Below are positions 45,721-53,933 of a DNA stretch of 64,000 bases, piece by piece (the stretch's first letter is position 1; every line of letters starts with the position of its first letter). The notes beneath the pieces are model-generated. The model saw only the letters and a list, made by a program, of their open reading frames with translations, was not told the DNA's origin and ran no database searches. Origin of the DNA: Tropicimonas sp. IMCC6043 (GTDB lineage Bacteria > Pseudomonadota > Alphaproteobacteria > Rhodobacterales > Rhodobacteraceae); assembly GCF_004146235.1 (NCBI RefSeq), contig NZ_SELO01000024.1, forward strand, positions 1 through 64,000, read 5' to 3'. The position numbers and the translations under genes were made by a program.

Positions 45721-47892
45721 ATGCAACACCAGACGATTGCCCCCACACCTATGCCGAGCGGCCCGGCGACGCCGTCGCTTCGGCCCGCGCTCTTTGCCCG
45801 CTACCGGGCGCTTGAGGACTTGCGGCACGACTACCCGCTCATCCTCGTCGACCGGAAGGCGGACCGGCCCCTGCTGCGCCCGCTCTCCCGTGTCATCGAC
45901 GACACCCTGAAGCGGGTCGCGCCCGCGGATCTCTCCGGCGAGGCGCTTCGGAGCCAAGTGCTCCGGCTCGAGGCCGGGATCCGCGCGCGGATCTTTGCCG
46001 GCCGGGAGGGACGGCTCTCCGATCTCTGGCGCGAGGTCGCTGCGGAGATGATCGAGACCAGCGGCGAGGCGCCGTTCGGCGCCCTCGACAACAACCTGGA
46101 GACCGCGCGCAAGGCGCTTCCGCTCGACGGCATGGTGATCGGCTGCGATGGCGAGACGCCGGGCAAGGTCCTGCGCCATGCCTGGGACGCGAAACAGGCG
46201 GCCAAGGCGCACCGGTTCCGCAAGATCGTCGACGGGCTGATCCTGAAGCTCGAGGACATCCTGAAATCCGACCACATGAAGTCGGACGAGGCGCATGGTC
46301 CGAGCGCGCTGGCCTCGGCAATGGGCGAGACCGCCAACGGGGCGATCGATTTTGGCGCGCTCTCCTCGGTGCTGCACCGCGCCCGGCCCGAAGACCGCCT
46401 GCCCGCCGACCGGGTCGACCGTATCCGCGGCGCGCTCGGCGTGCTCCGGTGCCAACCCTTCTTCGGCCCGGGCCGCGCCTCGCATAACTGCGCCGAACGG
46501 CGCGACCCCTACAGCTACACTTTCGATACCTGCTCGGCCGCGCTCGACGCCTATCGGGAGCGCCTGCCGGACGTGCTCGAATTCACCAAGGCGCTGACGG
46601 TGGCCGAACTCGAGGTCGCGCACAAGTATCGCCCGGAGTTGCATGACGGGATCCTCGCGAGCTTCGACGAGAGCGACCTTTCGGCCGAGCAGATCAACCT
46701 GCTGCCCTCGGCGCTGGTCTGCCTGCGCGACGGCGAGACCGAATCGGCCGAGATCGCCCGGAGTTACGAGGCGCTGGCCTGTGGCCTGCCGATCACGGTG
46801 ATGATCCAGGTCGACGACCTCCTCGGCCCGACATCGCCGGAGCCGCCCGCGCACAGTTTCGGGGCCGGCACGGCCCGGCTCGCGACAATGGCGATCGGGC
46901 TGAACAACGCCTTCGTTCTGCAATGCGCCTCCGCCCATATCCACGGCATGAACGCGGAACTGGAACGCGGAATGGAATACGAGGGCCCGGCGCTGTTCTC
47001 GATCTTCTCCGGCGCGACGCCGAGCGTGCCCGATGTCGCGCCCTATATCGTCTCGGCGGCGGCCACCGAATCGCGCGCCTTCCCGAGCTTCACCTACGAC
47101 CCGTCCGCTGGTGGTGACTGGGCGGCGCGGTTCGACCTGACATACAACCCGCAGCGCGAGGCCGACTGGCCGCTGCATCGGCTGGACTATGAGGACGCGC
47201 AAGGCCAGCGCCAGAGCGAGGAGGTCGCCTTCACCTTTGCCGATTTCGCCGCTTGCGACAGCCGCTACGCCCGGTTCTTCCAGCCGGTAAACGGCGAGGC
47301 GCGCGAGGAGGCGCCGGTCACGGTTCGCGACTGGATGAAGCTGCAGAGGGCGGCGGCCAATTTCTCGGCGCCCGCGATCCCGGTAATCGACCCCGACGCG
47401 CGGCTCTTCCGGGTGACCGTCGAGGGCAAGCTCGCGGAGATGGTGCGCCGGTGCAACGACGCCTGGCGGCGCCTGCAGGAACTGGCTGGGATCAACAATT
47501 CCCACGCGCTGCGCCTGTTGCAGGAAGACCGCCTGAAACGCGAGCAGACCGCAGAGTCCACCCCCGCGGCCGAGACGCCGGAGCCAGTCGCCGAAACACC
47601 TGTCCCGGCCGAGGCACCCGCGGCGGCGCAGGAGGGAGCGGCGGATGGTGCGCCGTGGATCGAGACGCCGCGCTGCACGACCTGCAACGAGTGTGTCCAG
47701 ACAAACAGCGCGCTCTTCGCCTATGACGATAACAAGCAGGCCTATATCAAGGATCCGGACGCCGGCACCTACCGCCAGCTTGTCGAGGCGGCGGAGAGTT
47801 GCCAGGTCAGCATCATCCATCCGGGCCAGCCGCGGAACCCGGACGAGGCGGATCTTGAGGAGCTGATCGAGCGCGCCGCGCCGTTCAACTGA
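45721..47892 (+). CDS. PFOR-domain-like protein fused to a [4Fe-4S] ferredoxin
   Basis: A 723-residue cytosolic protein, not a textbook family. Residues about 1-240 are helical and unrecognised. From about 280 to 560 it follows the pattern of the TPP/beta domain of pyruvate:ferredoxin oxidoreductase (ARLATMAIGLNNAFVLQCAS, GMEYEGPALFSIFSG, FPSFTYDP, then F.L..NPQ.E.DWP), but the GDG...N TPP signature is missing. An Ala/Pro/Glu-rich linker (about 610-640) leads to a ferredoxin with C652-x2-C655-x2-C658 and Cys694, enough for one [4Fe-4S] cluster. It is the last gene of the Nfn-Kor operon. A scaffold or electron-relay role between Kor and Nfn is inference. Confidence 0.75.
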   Translation: MQHQTIAPTPMPSGPATPSLRPALFARYRALEDLRHDYPLILVDRKADRPLLRPLSRVIDDTLKRVAPADLSGEALRSQVLRLEAGIRARIFAGREGRLSDLWREVAAEMIETSGEAPFGALDNNLETARKALPLDGMVIGCDGETPGKVLRHAWDAKQAAKAHRFRKIVDGLILKLEDILKSDHMKSDEAHGPSALASAMGETANGAIDFGALSSVLHRARPEDRLPADRVDRIRGALGVLRCQPFFGPGRASHNCAERRDPYSYTFDTCSAALDAYRERLPDVLEFTKALTVAELEVAHKYRPELHDGILASFDESDLSAEQINLLPSALVCLRDGETESAEIARSYEALACGLPITVMIQVDDLLGPTSPEPPAHSFGAGTARLATMAIGLNNAFVLQCASAHIHGMNAELERGMEYEGPALFSIFSGATPSVPDVAPYIVSAAATESRAFPSFTYDPSAGGDWAARFDLTYNPQREADWPLHRLDYEDAQGQRQSEEVAFTFADFAACDSRYARFFQPVNGEAREEAPVTVRDWMKLQRAAANFSAPAIPVIDPDARLFRVTVEGKLAEMVRRCNDAWRRLQELAGINNSHALRLLQEDRLKREQTAESTPAAETPEPVAETPVPAEAPAAAQEGAADGAPWIETPRCTTCNECVQTNSALFAYDDNKQAYIKDPDAGTYRQLVEAAESCQVSIIHPGQPRNPDEADLEELIERAAPFN

Positions 47893-48173
47893 CGGCGGGA
47901 GAAGGGCGGCCGGGGCCGCGAGGTCCCGGCGGCGCGACGACCCGAACAGGGAATCGATCCCTCGAAGACACCGTTCCGCGCCGATCGGGTCGCGGTCGCG
48001 CGGCGGGTGCGTGGCCCTATGGCCGGCCTACCGGGGTGCGAGATGCCTCTGGCGAGGATTGGGTGCGCGGTGCGCCACGAAATTAACATCCGGTTTGTCA
48101 CTGCGTGCAATCGGGCAGTCGCCATGCCGTTCCGGAGGGGATACAGATTCCGCAGATCCGAAGGAGAGAGATC
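47893..48173. other. Spacer before aroQ
   Basis: About 280 bases. The first part is very GC-rich with short stems (GGCCGGGGCC type) that may end the Kor operon. The second part carries the 18-base motif at 48082-48099 and the promoter of aroQ. Confidence 0.4.
48082..48099 (+). promoter_or_regulatory. Shared motif ATTAACAT-n2-GGTTTG-n-C, copy 1
   Basis: ATTAACATCCGGTTTGTC lies 75 bases before the aroQ start. It agrees at 14 of 18 positions with the element at 50617-50634 in front of the second operon, same orientation. Probably the binding site of the LysR protein encoded between them. Confidence 0.5.
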
Positions 48174-48614
48174 GTGACTAAGCTCATTTTTGTCCTGAAT
48201 GGACCGAACCTCAACCTGCTCGGCAAGCGCCAGCCCGAAATCTACGGGCGCGAGACGCTGGAGGACGTGGAGCGGAACTGTGCCAAGGTCGGCGCAGGTT
48301 TCGGCCTCGACGTGCGGCTGCTTCAATCCAACCACGAGGGCCAGATCGTCGACTGGATTCACGAGGCGCGCGAGGCGGCTGCCGGCATCGTGATCAATCC
48401 GGGGGCCTTCACGCATACCTCGGTGGCCATTCTGGATGCGCTGAACGCCTTCGAAGGACCGGTCTTCGAGGTGCATATCAGCCAGGTACACAAGCGCGAG
48501 GCCTTCCGGCACCACTCCTATGTCAGCATGCGGTCGGACGGCATTATCGTCGGCTGTGGCATCGAGGGCTACGAACTCGCCATGCGCCGCCTCGGAACGC
48601 TCCTCGCGGACTGA
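48174..48614 (+). CDS. aroQ: 3-Dehydroquinate dehydratase, type II
   Basis: A 146-residue type II dehydroquinase. [20 protein letters not shown] holds the catalytic arginine and Tyr24; [16 protein letters not shown] and [17 protein letters not shown] carry the substrate and His motifs. It interconverts 3-dehydroquinate and 3-dehydroshikimate. The start is GTG at 48174 with AAGGAG seven bases before; upstream in-frame codons lack similarity. The neighbours (quinate/shikimate-type dehydrogenase and quiC) show that this copy serves catabolism of quinate or shikimate, not aromatic amino-acid synthesis. Confidence 0.93.
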   Translation: MTKLIFVLNGPNLNLLGKRQPEIYGRETLEDVERNCAKVGAGFGLDVRLLQSNHEGQIVDWIHEAREAAAGIVINPGAFTHTSVAILDALNAFEGPVFEVHISQVHKREAFRHHSYVSMRSDGIIVGCGIEGYELAMRRLGTLLAD

Positions 48615-48757
48615 GCGCCTGCGACGGCCGGACCGCGCTTCGGCGGCCGCGTCTCTCCTGTGCCCGCAGTGTGCCGGTGAATCCGCCGGTGCAATCTGTC
48701 TCCTCCCCAATCGCGGGTCGCAACAGGCCCGCGCCCTGCCAAAGCAAGGACGTGGCC

Positions 48758-49594
48758 ATGGCCGATCTTCAACTGGGACTCATCGGTGACAACATCTCCA
48801 GCTCCTCGGCACCACGGCTGCATCGCCTCGCCGGACGTCAAAACGGGCTCGACGTTCGATACGACCGGCTTGTCCCGGCGGAGCTCGGCAAGTCCTTCGA
48901 CGAGATCCTGGCCGATTGTCGCGCGACCGGGTTCCGCGGGATCAATGTCACCTATCCTTACAAGGAAGTCGCGGCCCGCAAGGTCACCATCGAAGACCCG
49001 CAGGTTCGCCGCATCGGCGCGGTGAACACGATCCGGTTCGAGGATGGCGCGGCATTCGGGTTCAACACGGACTACACCGGATTCATCGGCGGCTACCGGG
49101 CGGTCCGGGGAGACAAAGCCCCCGGCGTCGTCGGCGTTGCGGGGGCGGGCGGTGTCGGGCGCGCGGTCACTTTCGGCCTGCTGACGCTCGGGGCGAGCGA
49201 GATCCGTCTGTTCGACCGGGACGCGGAAAAGGCCGAGACGCTGGCCCGGGCGCTGCGGGAGGCCGGCACGGAGACACGTGTGGCGGCGTCCGCCAGCCCG
49301 GCCGAGATGGCGCGCGACACGACTGGCCTCATCAACTGCACGCAGCTGGGCATGGTCGGCTATCCCGGCTCCGCTATCCCGCGCGACCTGATGGGCGGCC
49401 AGGAATGGGCATTCGATGCGGTCTACACGCCGATCGACACGGCTTTCCTGCTGGATGCGGCGGCGGAGGGGATGCAGATCATCTCTGGCTACGAACTGTT
49501 CTTCTTTCAGGGCGTCCATGCCTGGTCGATCTTCTCCGATCTCCCGCTGGACGAGGATCGTCTGCGGCAGGATCTGGCCTCGGGTGCGGACTGA
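48758..49594 (+). CDS. Shikimate/quinate dehydrogenase (AroE-like, catabolic type)
   Basis: A 278-residue AroE-fold enzyme. The substrate serines lie in NISSSSAPRLH (13-23), the catalytic lysine is Lys69 in NVTYPYKE (biosynthetic AroE usually has NVTxPHK), and the dinucleotide fold starts GVAGAGGVGRAVTFGL. FDRDAEKAETL follows the second strand: an acidic residue there favours NAD over NADP, as expected for a catabolic enzyme. It would oxidise quinate or shikimate to the 3-dehydro acid, the substrate of AroQ/QuiC. ATG 48758 is preceded by AAGGA. About 140 bases behind aroQ. Confidence 0.88.
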   Translation: MADLQLGLIGDNISSSSAPRLHRLAGRQNGLDVRYDRLVPAELGKSFDEILADCRATGFRGINVTYPYKEVAARKVTIEDPQVRRIGAVNTIRFEDGAAFGFNTDYTGFIGGYRAVRGDKAPGVVGVAGAGGVGRAVTFGLLTLGASEIRLFDRDAEKAETLARALREAGTETRVAASASPAEMARDTTGLINCTQLGMVGYPGSAIPRDLMGGQEWAFDAVYTPIDTAFLLDAAAEGMQIISGYELFFFQGVHAWSIFSDLPLDEDRLRQDLASGAD

Positions 49595-49680
49595 GAACGC
49601 AATCCGCGCGTTTCAGCTGGCTAGATTTGCCTGGCACAGAGTGGCGTGGCGCAGGCTCGTCCGATAGCGGACGGCGTGCA

Positions 49681-50592
49681 TCAAGTCCGGGCGCGCGCGG
49701 CGGTTGCGCCGCTCATTTCCGCTTTCACCTGTTCGACCAGCGCGTCGGCAAAGACCGACCGGGGCGTGTTGGCGTTGAAGGCCGCATAGGCCCGGAACGC
49801 GGTCGGCTCGGCGATCGGGCGGATCTCGATCCCCGGATAGCGGGACGGTCCGGCGAGCGAGAACTCGTCGATGATCGCGACGCCGAGGCCACGACCGACA
49901 AGAGAGGCGATCATCTCGCCGGTGCGGGCGAGAATCGCGTATTCGACGTCGAGGCCATTTTGCCGGAACGGCTCGTGCAGGATGCGCCCATAGGGGTCGT
50001 CGAGCCCGACGCCGATCAGGCGTTCGGACACAAGAGATTGCACGGAGACGTGGTCCTTTGCAGCAAGCCTGTGCCCGGTCGGGAAGATCGCCATGAGTCG
50101 GCCGGCGTGGAGCAACTGCATCGTCAGGCCGGGATGATCGAGCTTATAGCTGAGCAGGGCGATCTCGCCGCGCCCCAGCAGCAGATAGTCGATGGCCTCC
50201 TCGATCTTGATCGTGTTGAGGCTCATGCGAAGGTCCGGAAACCGGGCCGCAAGGCGCGCCACGGCCGCCGGGAGCACGTGATGGGCAATCGAGGGAACCG
50301 CCGCGAAGGCCGCGACCCGGCCCTGCCCGGCCTTGAGCGCCTCGATCGAGTATTGCAGGTTCTCGACGGACTTGAAGACAGCCGTCACCTGGGAAAAGAT
50401 GTCGCGCGCTTCGTCGGTCGGGACATAGCGGCCGTGTGTCCGGGAGAACAGGCGGATGCCGAGCTGGCTCTCGGTATGTTTCATCAACCGGCTGATCCCC
50501 GGCGCCGAGACCCCGAGCAATTCGGCCGCTCCCTTTACGGTGCCCGCGACAGTGACCGCGCGGATCACCTCGATCTGCCTTAGCGTCAGCAT
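49681..50592 (-). CDS. LysR family regulator, probably of the quinate/shikimate regulon
   Basis: A 303-residue LysR protein. The helix-turn-helix is at residues 1-60 (LTLRQIEVIRAVTVAGTVKG, AAELLGVSAPGISRLMKHTE) and the periplasmic-binding-like effector domain at about 90-295. ATG 50592 fits; the frame continuing to 51057 runs across the divergent gene. It stands between aroE (convergent) and the HMG-CoA-lyase-like gene (divergent). The shared motif is 25 bases from its own start, so it probably binds there, controls itself and the divergent operon, and also aroQ. The inducer would be a quinate-pathway acid (inference). Confidence 0.88.
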   Translation of the reverse strand: MLTLRQIEVIRAVTVAGTVKGAAELLGVSAPGISRLMKHTESQLGIRLFSRTHGRYVPTDEARDIFSQVTAVFKSVENLQYSIEALKAGQGRVAAFAAVPSIAHHVLPAAVARLAARFPDLRMSLNTIKIEEAIDYLLLGRGEIALLSYKLDHPGLTMQLLHAGRLMAIFPTGHRLAAKDHVSVQSLVSERLIGVGLDDPYGRILHEPFRQNGLDVEYAILARTGEMIASLVGRGLGVAIIDEFSLAGPSRYPGIEIRPIAEPTAFRAYAAFNANTPRSVFADALVEQVKAEMSGATAARART

Positions 50593-50616
50593 TTGGATCG
50601 TCCCCTCCCGAAAGAG

Positions 50617-50634
50617 ATTAACATTGTGTTTGCC
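50617..50634 (+). promoter_or_regulatory. Shared motif ATTAACAT-n3-GTTTG-n-C, copy 2
   Basis: ATTAACATTGTGTTTGCC lies in the divergent promoter region, 97 bases before the HMG-CoA-lyase-like gene and 25 from the LysR gene. It contains AACA-ttg-TGTT, a small inverted repeat, and matches the copy before aroQ. Confidence 0.5.
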
Positions 50635-50730
50635 GAACCACCAATCTCTGTATTCGATATTCCGTTTGGTCCGACGTAGGGTTGCGTCAGATGCACTCAT
50701 GGGCCGATCCCCGGGTGCCGGGAGGCTCCG

Positions 50731-51663
50731 ATGTTCGACTTTCACGGCGATGTGCTGATCGAGGACGAGTTCCTGCGGGATGGCCTGCAGAACGAGTCGC
50801 GCCTGTTTTCGATCGACGAGAAGCTCGGCTTTCTCGCCGCGCTGGAGGCCGCGGGCCTGCGGCGTATCCAGGTCGGCTCCTTCGTGCATCCCAAAAGGGT
50901 GCCACAGATGGCCGACACCGATGCGCTCTTCGAGCGGATCGAGCCGCAGCCGGGAATCGTCTATACCGCGCTTGTGCTGAACCGGGCCGGGCTGGAGCGG
51001 GCGCTTGCGGTCGGGGTGAAGCACCTGTCGATCTCGGTTTCCGCTTCCGAAACCCATTCCAGGAAAAACACCAACAAGTCGGTCGACGAGGCCCGCGCGG
51101 CCATCGTCCCGACGATCGAAACGGCGCTCGGCGCAGGTGTCGCGGTGCGCGCCGGGATCCAGTCAGCCCTGGGATGCGGATTCGAGGGCCGGGTGGACCC
51201 CGGGACTGTCGTCGCCATCGCCCGCAGTTTTTCGGCGCTCGGTGTGAGCGAGATCAACATCGCCGACACCGCCGGGCTGGCAAACCCGCGCCAGGTGTTC
51301 GACCTCTGCACGCGGCTGCGCGGCGAGATCGACCCAGCGGTCCAGCTTTCGCTCCACCTGCACGACACCCGCGGACTGGGGCTCGCCAACATGGTGGCCG
51401 GGCTTCAGGCCGGCGTACGGATCTTTGACGCGGCGTTGGGCGGGCTGGGCGGCTGTCCCTTCGTGCCCGGGGCCACAGGAAATATCGCCACCGAGGATGC
51501 GGCCTTTGCCTGTGAGCAGATGGGGCTCGACACCGGCATTGACTGGCAGGCGCTGCGCGCACCGGTCGCCGCGGCCGAGGCGCTGCTGGAGCGGACGCTG
51601 CCGGCGCGGACGAGCCACGTCCCGCCTCCGCCCTGGGACCGGACAGAGGAAAAGGTCACATGA
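50731..51663 (+). CDS. Hydroxymethylglutaryl-CoA lyase-like enzyme
   Basis: A 310-residue DRE-TIM metallolyase. EFLRDGLQNE carries the catalytic Arg-Asp pair, SVSASETHSRKNTNKS the conserved region of the lyase, LHLHDTRGLGLANM the metal-binding HxH-type site, and GLGGCPFVPGATGNIATED the cysteine loop typical of HMG-CoA lyases. The family splits 3-hydroxy-3-methylglutaryl-CoA or similar branched hydroxyacyl-CoAs. No leucine-degradation gene is near, so another hydroxyacyl-CoA is likely. GGAGG precedes ATG 50731. Its stop overlaps the next start (ATGA). Confidence 0.88.
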   Translation: MFDFHGDVLIEDEFLRDGLQNESRLFSIDEKLGFLAALEAAGLRRIQVGSFVHPKRVPQMADTDALFERIEPQPGIVYTALVLNRAGLERALAVGVKHLSISVSASETHSRKNTNKSVDEARAAIVPTIETALGAGVAVRAGIQSALGCGFEGRVDPGTVVAIARSFSALGVSEINIADTAGLANPRQVFDLCTRLRGEIDPAVQLSLHLHDTRGLGLANMVAGLQAGVRIFDAALGGLGGCPFVPGATGNIATEDAAFACEQMGLDTGIDWQALRAPVAAAEALLERTLPARTSHVPPPPWDRTEEKVT

Positions 51664-52469
51664 GCCACAAGTATTCGCTCTCCTACCTGACGGTGCCGGG
51701 CGTCACGCCGCCGGAGCAGACCCATATCGCCGCGAAGGCCGGCTACGAATATGTCAGCTACCGGCTCTTTCATCTCGGCGTGGCCGGCGAGCCGGATATC
51801 GATCCGACCTCGCCGCAAATCATCCGCGAGACCCGGCAGGCGCTGGCCGACACCGGGCTGCAATGCTTCGACATCGAGCTGATGCGCATCGTGCGCGACC
51901 TCGATCCGAGGCAGTTCCTTCCTGCCTTCGAGGCCGGTGCCGCGCTCGGTGCGACTCAGGTGATCTGTTCGGCCTGGACCGATGTGCGGAACGACCGTGC
52001 CTATATCGTCGAGACATTTGCCGAGATCTGCGATCTCGCCGCGCCATTCGGCCTGACGGTGAACCTAGAGTTCCCCGCCTTCTCGCGCCTGACGACGCTG
52101 GAGGAGGTGCTGGAGATCCTCGAGCGCACCGAACGCCGCAATCAGGGCGTGCTTGTCGATACGCTTTACATGCATTTCAACAAGGCGCCGCTCCTGGCCT
52201 TGGAGCGGGTGCCGCCGGAGTGGATCAACTTCCTGCATATCTGCGACGCAGAGGACCTCGCCTATACCAAGGAAGACATGATCCACATTGCCCGCGATGC
52301 CCGGCTCTATCCCGGCGAGGGGGCCATCGACTTCTGGTCGGTGAACTATCTTTTCCCGGATCTGCCGCTGTCCATCGAACTGCCGCATGCGGCGCGGATG
52401 GCGGAGTTCGGACCCGAAAAACACGCCCGGAACTGCATCGAGGCGGCCCGCTCCGTCTTCGACGTCTGA
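51660..52469 (+). CDS. Sugar phosphate isomerase/epimerase-type TIM-barrel protein
   Basis: A 269-residue xylose-isomerase-like (AP-endonuclease 2) barrel. Metal-site acids are plausible in CFDIELMRI, TVNLEFPAF, GVLVDTLYMHFNK and HICDAEDL, in the order of the family. Members are isomerases, epimerases or dehydratases such as IolE and 3-dehydroshikimate dehydratase. Here a dehydratase or isomerase acting on a cyclic or open-chain hydroxy acid is possible. It overlaps the lyase gene by four bases and precedes the aldehyde dehydrogenase by 57. Confidence 0.83.
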   Translation: MSHKYSLSYLTVPGVTPPEQTHIAAKAGYEYVSYRLFHLGVAGEPDIDPTSPQIIRETRQALADTGLQCFDIELMRIVRDLDPRQFLPAFEAGAALGATQVICSAWTDVRNDRAYIVETFAEICDLAAPFGLTVNLEFPAFSRLTTLEEVLEILERTERRNQGVLVDTLYMHFNKAPLLALERVPPEWINFLHICDAEDLAYTKEDMIHIARDARLYPGEGAIDFWSVNYLFPDLPLSIELPHAARMAEFGPEKHARNCIEAARSVFDV

Positions 52470-52526
52470 CCGCGGCGCAACACGCAGCCGGCCCATGGTC
52501 GGCACCGGATTTCAGGAGGAAACGAA

Positions 52527-53933
52527 ATGGCACGCGCCATCACCGAAGAAGAGATCGCCACCGTCGATGAAATGCTCGCCCGCGCCCGCAAGGCGATGGA
52601 CGAGATCAAGGACTACGACCAGGCGCAGGTGGACCGGCTGGCCCAGGCCCTGGGCTGGAACTGCGGCAACGAAAAGACGTTTCTGCGCATCGCCCAGATG
52701 GGCGTGGACGAAAGCGGCATTGGCGATCGCGCGGGCCGCGGCGGTAAGCGGTTCAAGGTCCTGGGCATTCTGCGCGACGCCCTGCGGCAGAAATCGGTGG
52801 GCGTGATCGAGGAGGACCCCGCGAAGGGCCTGACCAAGATCGCCAAGCCGGCCGGCGTCATCGCCTCGCTCATTCCCACGACCAACCCGGAACTGACACC
52901 GCCGGTGACCGGTATCAACGCCATCAAGTGCAAGGACGCGGTGATCTTCTCGCCGCACCCGCGCGCCAAGGCGACCACCTTCGAGATGGTCCGCGTGATG
53001 CGCGAGACGCTGAAAAAGCTCGGCGCGCCCGCGGACATCTTCCAATGCGTCGAGACGCCCTCGATCCCGATGACGCAATACCTCATGGAGCAATGCGACC
53101 TGACCATGGCCACCGGCGGCAAGCCGATGGTCAAGGCGGCCTACAGCTCCGGTAAGCCGGCCTATGGCGTGGGCGCGGGCAACTCGACGATGGTGATCGA
53201 CGAGACCGCCGACATCCAGGAGGCGGCGCGGAACTCCCGCATCTCCAAGACCTCCGATTTCGGCTCCGGCTGCTCGGCCGACGGAAACCTCGTTATCGCA
53301 GACCAGATCTATGACGACCTGCGCGCCGCACTGGTCGACGAGGGCGGTTATTTGTGCACTGCCGCGGAGAAGACGTTGCTGGAGAAGGCGCTTTGGGATG
53401 ATCAGGGGCGCCGGACGATCAATACCGTCGCCGTCTCCGCCCAGACCATCGCCGGCATCGCGGGGTTCGAGATTCCCGAGGACCGGAAATTCATCATGGT
53501 CGAGCAAGACGAGATTGGCCCCGAGCACAGGTTCTCCGGCGAGAAGCTCTGCGTGGTGATGGCGCTCTACAGGTTCCGGGAATTCGACGAGGCGATGGCG
53601 ATGGTGCGCGCGATCTTCGATGTCGGCGGCAAGGGCCATTCCTGCGGCATCTACAGCTTCGACGAAGAGCGTATTCTCCGGCACGCCGCAAATGCGCCGG
53701 TCAGCCGCGTGATGGTGCGCCAGCCGCAATCCAAGGCCAATGCCGGAAGCTTCGAGAACGGGATGCCTATGACCTCCTCGCTTGGCTGCGGCATCTGGGG
53801 CGGCAACATCACGAACGAGAACATCTCGCTCAAGCATTACATGAACGTCACCTGGGTCGCCCGGCCGATCCCCATCGACCGTCCCTCCGACGAGGAACTC
53901 TTCGGTGAATTCTACAACACCGAGGTGATGTGA
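52527..53933 (+). CDS. CoA-acylating aldehyde dehydrogenase (SauS/EutE-like)
   Basis: A 468-residue aldehyde dehydrogenase without the usual ~30-residue extension, of the acylating group. GVIASLIPTTNPELTP is the typical N-terminal nucleotide region, and the catalytic cysteine is Cys249 in DFGSGCSADGN. Sulfoacetaldehyde dehydrogenase SauS is a close pattern match, but no sulfonate genes are here. It should oxidise an aldehyde to an acyl-CoA with NAD(P). AGGAGG precedes ATG 52527. The stop overlaps the next start by one base (TGATG), so its aldehyde probably comes from the TPP enzyme. Confidence 0.88.
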   Translation: MARAITEEEIATVDEMLARARKAMDEIKDYDQAQVDRLAQALGWNCGNEKTFLRIAQMGVDESGIGDRAGRGGKRFKVLGILRDALRQKSVGVIEEDPAKGLTKIAKPAGVIASLIPTTNPELTPPVTGINAIKCKDAVIFSPHPRAKATTFEMVRVMRETLKKLGAPADIFQCVETPSIPMTQYLMEQCDLTMATGGKPMVKAAYSSGKPAYGVGAGNSTMVIDETADIQEAARNSRISKTSDFGSGCSADGNLVIADQIYDDLRAALVDEGGYLCTAAEKTLLEKALWDDQGRRTINTVAVSAQTIAGIAGFEIPEDRKFIMVEQDEIGPEHRFSGEKLCVVMALYRFREFDEAMAMVRAIFDVGGKGHSCGIYSFDEERILRHAANAPVSRVMVRQPQSKANAGSFENGMPMTSSLGCGIWGGNITNENISLKHYMNVTWVARPIPIDRPSDEELFGEFYNTEVM

